Source: Caulobacter sp. B11
GTDB lineage: Bacteria; Pseudomonadota; Alphaproteobacteria; Caulobacterales; Caulobacteraceae
DNA: 5,901 bases
Direction of reading: 5' to 3'
Assembly: GCF_002737765.1 (NCBI RefSeq)
Contig: NZ_PEGG01000230.1
Coordinates: 1 to 5,901, forward strand
The notes below the pieces were generated by a model, which worked only from the letters and a program-made list of their open reading frames with translations, did no database searches and was not told the DNA's origin. Made by a program: the position numbers and the translations under genes. Below are positions 1 to 4,849 of the stretch, in pieces. Each line of letters begins with the position of its first letter. The first letter of the stretch is position 1.

Positions 1-414
1 CTATGCGCCCGAGCCGGCCTATGTCGAGCCCGAGCCCGAGCCCGCCCCGGTGGCCGAGGTGCAGCCCAATCTCTACTTCGATGAACCGCCGATCGAGATC
101 GCGCCGGAACCCCGCATCGCCGCGCCGGCCCCGCGCGTCACCCGCATCGTCGACCCGATGGTCGCCGAGGCCGAGGACGAGCCCCTGTTCAGCGACAACT
201 ATTTCGACGACCGTCGGCCGCAGAAGTCGGGCGGGCTGGATGAGCCTGTTCGGCGGTGGTCGCCAGCAGCGCTACGACCAGCAAACCGGCCCCGCAGCCC
301 CAGGCCCGCTCGACCGGTTCGGCCCGTCCGGCCCAGCAGCCGCTGGAAGCCCCCCAGGCCCAGGAAGGCGAGGATCTCGAAATCCCCTCCTTCCTGCGTC
401 GGCTAGCCAACTAG
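1..414 (+). CDS. ftsZ: Cell division protein FtsZ, C-terminal end only (partial; two apparent frameshifts)
   Basis: FtsZ is the tubulin-like GTPase that forms the cytoplasmic division ring. Only the disordered linker and the C-terminal peptide are in the window; the GTPase domain lies upstream. The protein must be read in three frames. From position 2 to about 235 it is an acidic, proline-rich linker (PNLYFDEPPIEIAPEP, then RVTRIVDPMVAEAEDEPLF, ending KSGG). From about 237 to 284 it continues as WMSLFGGGRQQRYDQQ. From about 286 it reads PAPQPQARSTGSARPAQQ and ends in EDLEIPSFLRRLAN with stop 412-414. That ending is the conserved alphaproteobacterial peptide that binds FtsA and other division partners. 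Each frame change fits one extra base in a short run: a G in the gggcggg stretch near 229-235 and an A in the aaa at 283-285. Read without correction, the linker frame stops at 404-406 and loses the peptide. Because ftsZ is normally essential, sequencing or assembly error is the likeliest cause. Identity is confident; the intact reading is inferred. Confidence 0.88.
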
Positions 415-441
415 GCGCAATCCTTTCAGTGCAGCGTTTTC

Positions 442-475
442 AGACGCCCGGAGCCGTAAGGTTCCGGGCGTCTTG
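442..475 (+). terminator. Stem-loop after ftsZ, probable transcription terminator
   Basis: The arms at 442-455 and 460-473 pair over 14 base pairs: the outer 11 are perfect, followed by one G-T wobble and two C-G pairs. They close a GTAA loop, a GNRA-type tetraloop. The hairpin starts 28 bases after the ftsZ stop. The T-rich tail is weak (tcttgctgtg), so it could terminate inefficiently or act as a 3' stabilising hairpin for the division-cluster mRNA. Confidence 0.65.
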
Positions 476-496
476 CTGTGCGGGTGCCGGTGCGGT

Positions 497-614
497 GATC
501 CTCCCCCCAAAGGGGGAGGTGTCGCGGAGCGACGGAGGGGGAAGTGCCCGCTGCTTCGTCCGCCAACGTCCCCCTCCGGTCCTCCGGACCACCTCCCCCT
601 TCAGGGGGAGGATC
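497..614. repeat. 118-bp nested palindromic intergenic repeat
   Basis: The ends (497-520 and 591-614) are inverted copies matching at 22 of 24 positions. Each end is itself a hairpin with an 8-bp cctccccc/gggggagg stem and a 4-base loop (500-519 and 592-611). Inside each end is a second small hairpin: gtcgc-gga-gcgac at 521-533 on the left and ggtcc-tcc-ggacc at 578-590 on the right. An inner 10-bp perfect pairing joins 533-542 to 569-578. The unit can fold either as one long duplex with a loop near 543-568 or as four small hairpins. From memory, repeats with this cctccccc...gggggagg core are widespread between genes in alphaproteobacteria. It encodes nothing recognisable, and no transposase is nearby. 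It lies between the ftsZ stem-loop and the Lrp-type gene. Confidence 0.85.
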
Positions 615-630
615 TTGTGCGCTACACCGG

Positions 631-1107
631 ATGTCGATGAAGCTCACCCGCGCCGACCGCAAAATCCTCGAGATCCTGCAACAGGACGCCAGCCTGACCA
701 ATGTCGAGCTGGCCGAGCGGGTGGGGCTGTCGCCCAGCCCGTGCCTGCGCCGGGTCAAGGCGCTGGAGGCGGCCGGGCTGATCAGCGGCTATGTGGCCCT
801 AGTCGACCGCCGCAAGGCCCGGCTGGACCTGCTGGCCTATGTCGAGGTCCAGGTCGACCGCCACAGCGAAACCGCCGCCGAGGGCTTCGCCGAGGCCGTG
901 CTGCGCGAGCCCATGGTGGTGGGCTGCCACGCGATGACCGGCGGTTACGACTACCTGCTGCGGGTGGTGGCCCCCAACCTCGACGCCTATGCCGAATTCA
1001 CCATGAAACGTCTGTTGAAGATGCCGGCGGTCAAGGACATCCGCTCGAGCTTCGTGCTGGAAACGATCAAGGACGCGACGGCCCTGCCGCTGGATTATCT
1101 GGACTAG
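631..1107 (+). CDS. Lrp/AsnC-family transcriptional regulator
   Basis: This is a 158-residue DNA-binding regulator, the usual length for the family. It has an N-terminal winged helix-turn-helix (about residues 5-60; LTRADRKILEILQQDASLTN, then VELAERVGLSPSPCLRRVKAL) and a C-terminal ligand-binding RAM domain (about 67-145; LLAYVEVQVDRH, VVGCHAMTGGYDYLLRVV, then VKDIRSSFVLETIK). Family members form dimers to octamers and sense amino acids. The start at 631 gives the normal family N-terminus; the ATG at 637 is also possible. The open frame extends back to 544, but that part translates the palindromic repeat and is unlikely to be used. No well-placed ribosome-binding site is visible: the only purine-rich stretch (604-611) belongs to the repeat and is about 20 bases away, so translation may be weak or leaderless. 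It may control the tyrosine genes downstream, but a response regulator and a long gap intervene, so the target is inferred. Confidence 0.9.
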   Translation: MSMKLTRADRKILEILQQDASLTNVELAERVGLSPSPCLRRVKALEAAGLISGYVALVDRRKARLDLLAYVEVQVDRHSETAAEGFAEAVLREPMVVGCHAMTGGYDYLLRVVAPNLDAYAEFTMKRLLKMPAVKDIRSSFVLETIKDATALPLDYLD

Positions 1108-1328
1108 GCTGCCCGGCCTTCTGACGGCGTTCTCGGCCCAGACCCTGTCGCCACCGGCCTCGGCCCGGTCTCGCAACGCTTGGGAACCGGGGCGACGCAA
1201 CCCCGCCGCCTGGCGCACGTTATGGCTGCACGCGTCGTGCTGGCAGCCTCGTCGTCCGCCCCCGCCTCAACCCGGCTCCTGGCTTTCAGCCTTTGAGCCT
1301 CCGGGCGATCCCGCGGCGGAGAATGACC

Positions 1329-1787
1329 ATGACCGAGCTCCAAGCCAAAGCCACCGGCAAGACCCTGATGATCGTCGAGGACGAAGTTCTGGTGGCCATG
1401 ATCCTGCGCGACGAGCTGGCGGAGGCGGGCTACCACGTCCTTGACCTGACCGATCGACGCGACGAGGCTATCGCGGTCGCCAAGGCCTGCAAACCCAATC
1501 TCGCCCTGGTCAATATCCAGCTGGCCGGTAACGATGACGGCATTGAACTGGCGGAAAACCTCAAGGGCCTGGGGATTCCGGTCCTGTTCATCAGCGGCCA
1601 GGTGAACCGGGCCTCCTCGGCGCGAACCGTCGCCATCGGCTCGCTGCCCAAGCCCTATGACGCCGCCGACATGGTGCTGGCGGTCGGCTATCTTCTCGCC
1701 CGTCTTGACGGCGACCCCTCGCGACCGAGGCCCTCGCGGCTCGAGGTCTTCGAGGGCGACGGCTTCAGTCTCGCGCCCGCCGCCTAG
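1329..1787 (+). CDS. Single-domain response regulator with Asn at the phosphoacceptor position
   Basis: This 152-residue protein is a stand-alone CheY-like receiver without an output domain. The fold is readable: beta-1 and the acidic pair at residues 13-19 (LMIVEDE), beta-3 at 58-62 (LALVN), the conserved Ser at 89 (VLFISGQ) and the conserved Lys at 108 (LPKPYD). Relatives usually read LALVD followed by N or V at beta-3; here the phosphorylated Asp is replaced by Asn62 (codon aat, 1512-1514). If real, the protein cannot be phosphorylated in the standard way and may act as a constitutive or phosphorylation-independent partner. The start at 1329 is chosen because GGAG at 1318-1321 lies 7 bases upstream. 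The ATG at 1323 is too close to that site, and a TTG at 1293 lacks one. A 221-base gap separates it from the Lrp-type gene. The last 30 residues form a short low-complexity tail. The partner kinase is not in the window. Confidence 0.85.
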   Translation: MTELQAKATGKTLMIVEDEVLVAMILRDELAEAGYHVLDLTDRRDEAIAVAKACKPNLALVNIQLAGNDDGIELAENLKGLGIPVLFISGQVNRASSARTVAIGSLPKPYDAADMVLAVGYLLARLDGDPSRPRPSRLEVFEGDGFSLAPAA

Positions 1788-1836
1788 GTCGTGGCGGGGA
1801 TCGATCCTCGTCAATCCGTCGTCGATCCGGGGCAAA

Positions 1837-1852
1837 ATTGAACCCGTTCAAT
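1837..1852. promoter_or_regulatory. Perfect inverted repeat in an AT-rich island, possible operator
   Basis: Six bases, attgaa, are mirrored by ttcaat across a cccg spacer. The island around it (about 1833-1880) is far more AT-rich than the rest of the gap and includes ttgacg at 1868-1873, which resembles an alphaproteobacterial -35 element. No convincing -10 follows. It could be a binding site or promoter for an unrecognised transcript; a 6-bp mirror can also occur by chance. Confidence 0.22.
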
Positions 1853-2350
1853 GGCTTGAGAAATATTGACGCCAATTGCTCAGACGCGTTGAGGCCGCCC
1901 GCATACTTCTGCTTGCCCCGTCGCGGGGGAGGGCGTCCGGCCGGCGACCTTGACGCGCGACGGGGGCGGTCGAGCGGGGCGTGTCCGTCGGCCGGCGTCG
2001 CGGGTCCCGGATGGCCCGGTCGGCGGAGCGTGGCGGTCCTGGATGGGGTCGCGGGCGGTCCGGACCGGACGGCGGGAACATCCCCTCGGCGCCGAACGGC
2101 GAACGCCACAGGCGCGGGCTGAAATCGCCCGCGCGGTCCGGACGGGGTTGCCGCCCCTCCGCCCGCCGGAGGCCTCCATCGGAGCGGGTTAAGAATCCGC
2201 GACCCGAAGGCTTTCGTCCATCGATCGCGCGGAGCGCCCGGGTCGTGTCGAAACGGTATCCTCCAAATCCCTATTCCGGGCGCGTCCCGGTCGCTTCGCC
2301 GCCTCCCCAGCCCGCCGGCCTTCGTCGGCGGAAGACCGCCCGCGCATGTC

Positions 2351-2396
2351 GGTCATCAAGCATCAAGTTTATGATCATTTTTGACGAAAGATGACC
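2351..2396. promoter_or_regulatory. Interrupted dyad upstream of the tyrosine catabolism genes, candidate operator
   Basis: The arms ggtcatc (2351-2357) and gatgacc (2390-2396) are perfect complements. On the same axis (2373.5) c2361 pairs with g2386 and tcaa (2363-2366) pairs with ttga (2381-2384). The centre is AT-rich and contains the palindrome atgatcat (2371-2378). This layout, an interrupted dyad with an AT-rich middle, is typical of operators for dimeric regulators, including Lrp/AsnC proteins. It ends 89 bases before the aminotransferase start. The right arm includes ttgacg (2381-2386), a possible -35 element, but the nearest -10-like gcta (2407-2410) is spaced too far for a standard promoter. 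Function is inferred. Confidence 0.35.
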
Positions 2397-2485
2397 GGTT
2401 GCTCCGGCTATGGGGGCGTGATCGTCATACATCACCGCCCGTTGCGCTCTATCCTGCCCGCTCCCCTGTCTTCGGAGCGTGACGC

Positions 2486-3607
2486 ATGCTGGTTCTGGAT
2501 CGCAAGTCCCCGTCCGACTCTGGGACGTCACCGATGCGCCCAGCCCTCGAGCCTATCCAGGCCTACAAGGCCGGGATGAGCCTGGCCGAGGCCAGCCGCC
2601 GCACCGGCCAGACGCACTTTTCCAAGCTGGCCAGCAACGAGAACCTGCTGGGAGCCAGCCCAAAGGTCGGGGCCGCCGTGCAGCAGGCCCTGGCCAGCCC
2701 GGAGATCTATCCCGACCCCTATTGCGAGACCCTGCGCGCCGCGATCGGCGCGCGGCTGGGCGTTGAATCCGGCCGCATCCTGGTCTCGCCCGGTTCCGAG
2801 GCCCTGATCGACTATCTGTTCCGCGCCGTGCTGCATCCGGGCGACTCGATCCTGCTCAGCTCGCCGACCTTCCCGGCCTACGAGATCTTCGGCCGCTGCG
2901 CCGAGGCCCGGCTGATCGACGTGCCGCGCCGGGCCAATTTCGACCTCGACGTGGCCGCCTTCGCCGCCGAGGCGGCGCGCGGCCCCAAGCTGATGGTGCT
3001 GTGCACCCCCAACAACCCGACCGGCAACGCCCTGACCGCCGCCGACATCGAGACCATCCTGGCCGCGACCCCGCGTTCGACCCTGGTCTTCGTCGACGAG
3101 GCCTATCGCGAATACCACGAGGCGTTCGACACCCTGGCCTTGCTCGATGCCTGGGGCGGTCCCTGGGTGTCGGGACGCACCTTCTCCAAGGCCTATGGCC
3201 TGGCCGGCCTGCGGGTCGGCTATGGCGTCGCCTCGTCGGAGGCCCTGGTCGGCTATCTCGACCGCCTGCGTCCGCCCTTCAATGTCACCAGCGTCTCCCA
3301 GGCCGCCGCCCTGGCCGCCTGGGACGACCAGGACCACCTGACCCGCACGGTCGCCCTGACCATCGCCGAGCGCGGCCGGGTCGAGGATGTCCTGGCCGAT
3401 CTGGGCGTCGACCACACCCGCAGCCAGGCCAACTTCGTCTTCCTGCGGACCCCGGCGGGTCCCGAGGCCACGACCGAGCGTTTGCTGCGGCAGGGCCTGA
3501 TCGTCCGTCCCACCCCGGTCGCCGGCGGCTGGGTGCGCATCACCATCGGTCGCCCGAGCGACAATGACAGTCTGATCGCCGCCTTGCCCGCCGCGCTCGC
3601 CCTCTGA
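2486..3607 (+). CDS. hisC: HisC-like class I/II PLP aminotransferase, probable tyrosine (aromatic) aminotransferase
   Basis: This 373-residue fold-type I aminotransferase belongs to the histidinol-phosphate aminotransferase family. Visible landmarks are the N-terminal KLASNENLLG, the glycine-serine loop VSPGSEALIDY, the PLP-contacting Asn177 (TPNNPTGN), Asp204 and Tyr207 (VFVDEAYREY), the Schiff-base Lys235 (TFSKAYGLAGLRVGYG), and Arg351 in WVRITIGRP, which should bind the substrate carboxylate. Family members transaminate histidinol phosphate, and many paralogues act on tyrosine or phenylalanine. Because hpd begins 14 bases downstream, the most likely job is tyrosine to 4-hydroxyphenylpyruvate, the first step of tyrosine breakdown, in the cytoplasm. 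No other histidine gene is nearby. The chosen start has GGAG at 2474-2477 with an 8-base spacer. The ATG at 2534 would remove 16 residues of non-conserved sequence and is a real alternative. Family is confident; substrate is inferred from context. Confidence 0.92.
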   Translation: MLVLDRKSPSDSGTSPMRPALEPIQAYKAGMSLAEASRRTGQTHFSKLASNENLLGASPKVGAAVQQALASPEIYPDPYCETLRAAIGARLGVESGRILVSPGSEALIDYLFRAVLHPGDSILLSSPTFPAYEIFGRCAEARLIDVPRRANFDLDVAAFAAEAARGPKLMVLCTPNNPTGNALTAADIETILAATPRSTLVFVDEAYREYHEAFDTLALLDAWGGPWVSGRTFSKAYGLAGLRVGYGVASSEALVGYLDRLRPPFNVTSVSQAAALAAWDDQDHLTRTVALTIAERGRVEDVLADLGVDHTRSQANFVFLRTPAGPEATTERLLRQGLIVRPTPVAGGWVRITIGRPSDNDSLIAALPAALAL

Positions 3608-3621
3608 TTTCGGAGCCCGCC

Positions 3622-4683
3622 TTGACCCTTTCCGCTGAAAATCCCCTCGGCCTCGACGGGTTCGTGTTCGTCGAGTTCACCAGCCCGCAGCCGGCGGCCA
3701 TGAAGGCGCTGTTCGAGCAACTGGGCTTCGTGCCCGCCTCGACCCATCCGACCAAGGCCGTGACCCGCTACAAGCAGGGCCGCATCAACCTGCTGGTCAA
3801 TGACGAGACCGACGGCCAGGTCGCCGCCTTCCGCGCCGCCCACGGCCCGTCGGCCAACGGCATGGCCTTCGGCGTCGCCGATGTCGAACAGGCCTATGCC
3901 GAGGCGCTGAAGCGTGGGGCGGTGGCCGCCGACGCCGGCCAGACCCTGCTGGGCGAGGGCGCCCGGGTGCTGGAAGGCATCGGCGGCTCGATGCTGTATC
4001 TGGTCCAGAGCGCCGAGGCGGTGTTTTCGACCTGGACGCCGGTCGCGGGCGCCGCCGAGGCGGAAGCGGCCAACAATGTCGGCCTCGACCTGCTCGATCA
4101 CCTGACCCACAACGTCAAACGCGGCCAGATGAGCACCTGGTCGACCTTCTATCGCGACGTCTTCGGCTTCGAGGAGCAGAAGTATTTCGACATCAAGGGC
4201 CAGGCCACCGGCCTGTTCAGCCAGGCGATGATCGCGCCCGACAAGGCCATCCGCATCCCGCTCAACGAAAGCCAGGACGACCACAGCCAGATCGAGGAGT
4301 TCATCCGCCAGTACAACGGCGAGGGCATCCAGCACCTGGCCCTGACCACGGCCGACATCTACGACACGGTCGAGAAGCTGCGCGCCCGGGGCGTCAAGCT
4401 GCAGGACACCATCGAGACCTATTACGAGCTGGTCGACAAGCGCGTGCCCGGCCACGGCGAAGACCTGGCCCGCCTGAAGAAGAACCGCATCCTGCTGGAC
4501 GGCAAGGTCGGCGAGGAAGGCCTGCTGCTGCAGATCTTCACCGAGAACCTGTTTGGCCCGATCTTCTTCGAGATCATCCAGCGCAAGGGCAATGAAGGCT
4601 TCGGCAACGGCAACTTCCAGGCCCTGTTCGAGAGCATCGAGCTGGACCAGATCCGCCGCGGCGTGATCACGGTCGACGCCTAA
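3622..4683 (+). CDS. hpd: 4-hydroxyphenylpyruvate dioxygenase
   Basis: This enzyme is a non-haem Fe(II) dioxygenase that converts 4-hydroxyphenylpyruvate and O2 to homogentisate and CO2, the second step of tyrosine catabolism. At 353 residues it has normal bacterial length. It shows two vicinal-oxygen-chelate domains: a degenerate N-terminal one (about residues 10-140, from GFVFVEFTSPQP) and the catalytic C-terminal one (about 155-325). All three iron ligands can be placed: His160 in LDHLTHNVKRGQM, His238 in GIQHLALTT and Glu317 in GPIFFEIIQRKG. The C-terminal GFGNGNFQALFESIE segment that closes the active site is also present. The start is a TTG at 3622 with GGAG at 3612-3615 six bases upstream. 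No in-frame ATG or GTG fits better, since the N-terminal domain begins almost at once. It follows the aminotransferase stop by 14 bases, so the two are one operon. No truncation or missing residue is seen. Confidence 0.97.
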   Translation: MTLSAENPLGLDGFVFVEFTSPQPAAMKALFEQLGFVPASTHPTKAVTRYKQGRINLLVNDETDGQVAAFRAAHGPSANGMAFGVADVEQAYAEALKRGAVAADAGQTLLGEGARVLEGIGGSMLYLVQSAEAVFSTWTPVAGAAEAEAANNVGLDLLDHLTHNVKRGQMSTWSTFYRDVFGFEEQKYFDIKGQATGLFSQAMIAPDKAIRIPLNESQDDHSQIEEFIRQYNGEGIQHLALTTADIYDTVEKLRARGVKLQDTIETYYELVDKRVPGHGEDLARLKKNRILLDGKVGEEGLLLQIFTENLFGPIFFEIIQRKGNEGFGNGNFQALFESIELDQIRRGVITVDA

Positions 4684-4700
4684 GGCTATTCTATCGAGGG

Positions 4701-4725
4701 GGGAGGGCGTTTAGTGCCCTCTCTT
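4701..4725 (+). terminator. Possible weak terminator after hpd
   Basis: Arms gagggc (4703-4708) and gccctc (4716-4721) form a 6-bp stem, extendable outward with G-C and G-T pairs, closed by a 7-base loop (gtttagt) and followed by a pyrimidine-rich tctt stretch. It begins about 20 bases after the hpd stop. With so short a T run it may only partly reduce read-through into hmgA. Confidence 0.35.
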
Positions 4726-4726
4726 C

Positions 4727-4811
4727 CGTCTTCCCGGCGCAGGCCGGGGCCCAGGTGAAGCCCACGAACCGCTCCAGGTGAACCTGGATCCCGGCCTTCG
4801 CCGGGAAGACG
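4727..4811. repeat. 85-bp palindromic intergenic repeat between hpd and hmgA
   Basis: The ends 4727-4748 and 4790-4811 are inverted copies matching at 21 of 22 positions. Each contains its own 6-bp hairpin, cccggc-gcag-gccggg on the left and cccggc-cttc-gccggg on the right. Between them the 9-mer ccaggtgaa occurs twice in direct orientation (4751-4759 and 4774-4782), and the second copy forms a 5-bp hairpin with cctgg at 4783-4787. From memory, cccggc...gccggg repeats flanked by ggatc or ccagg are abundant between genes in alphaproteobacteria. It differs in sequence from the repeat at 497-614 but shares the nested-hairpin design. Its position inside the tyrosine gene cluster could affect mRNA stability or uncouple hmgA from hpd. 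Confidence 0.82.
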
Positions 4812-4828
4812 GGGGTGGGCGGAAAGAG

Positions 4829-4849
4829 ATGAGATCCCCAACCGCATGA
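4829..4849 (+). other. Possible six-codon leader ORF overlapping the hmgA start
   Basis: An ATG at 4829 opens a short frame, MRSPTA, whose stop (4847-4849) overlaps the hmgA ATG as atga. A purine-rich stretch, ggcggaaagag, lies just before it, whereas hmgA itself has no well-spaced ribosome-binding site. Translation of this mini-frame could deliver ribosomes to hmgA by termination-reinitiation. The frame is very short and could be chance. Confidence 0.25.

Larger units (their letters stand above)
1788..2485. other. 698-base region without a credible gene; dyad-rich intergenic or control DNA
   Basis: Open frames exist on both strands, but their translations are Arg/Pro/Gly-rich, overlap one another, match no family I know and have no convincing ribosome-binding site. 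I read the stretch as non-coding. It contains several GC-rich dyads: a 10-bp inverted repeat 1916-1925 with 1956-1965, a perfect 12-bp palindrome at 2056-2067 (cggtccggaccg), an 8-bp stem 2112-2119 with 2127-2134 around a 7-base loop, and a 6-bp stem 2312-2317 with 2326-2331. Two AT-richer islands (about 1833-1880 and 2355-2390) are described as separate sites. No tRNA, rRNA, tmRNA, RNase P or SRP RNA signature was recognised. It could be long promoter DNA for the tyrosine genes, an unrecognised small RNA, or decayed sequence. Confidence 0.6.

Noticed and set aside
497..614. CRISPR array or IS element end
   Set aside because: There are no regularly spaced direct repeats with unique spacers, and no transposase gene or target duplication; the structure is a single nested palindrome.
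3..1124. A 373-codon + strand open frame running from ftsZ through the regulator
   Set aside because: It crosses the ftsZ stop, the stem-loop, the repeat and the Lrp-type gene in the wrong frame. Its product is Arg/Pro-rich, and only a short piece (about 237-284) coincides with real ftsZ coding.
1293..1328. Upstream TTG start for the response regulator
   Set aside because: No ribosome-binding site precedes it, and GGAG at 1318-1321 is ideally spaced for the ATG at 1329.
1838..2122. Small + strand open frame, and several overlapping minus-strand frames, in the 1788-2485 gap
   Set aside because: The products are Arg/Gly/Pro-rich, have no ribosome-binding site and show no motif; frames overlap on both strands as expected of GC-rich non-coding DNA.
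2381..2412. Standard housekeeping promoter made of ttgacg and gctatg
   Set aside because: The spacing of about 20 bases is too long for a typical promoter, so it is only mentioned as a possible -35 element within the dyad.
2391..2579. 62-codon + strand frame considered as a leader peptide for an attenuator
   Set aside because: It overlaps the aminotransferase start by almost 100 bases in another frame, has no good ribosome-binding site, no run of Tyr or Phe codons, and no terminator/antiterminator pair was seen.
2528..3415. Long minus-strand open frame opposite the aminotransferase
   Set aside because: It is a shadow of a well-supported GC-rich gene; the Gly/Gln/Asp-rich product has no recognisable domain.
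3253..4455. 400-codon minus-strand open frame opposite the aminotransferase and hpd
   Set aside because: It spans two confidently identified opposite-strand genes and their spacer, with a composition typical of antisense GC-rich shadows.
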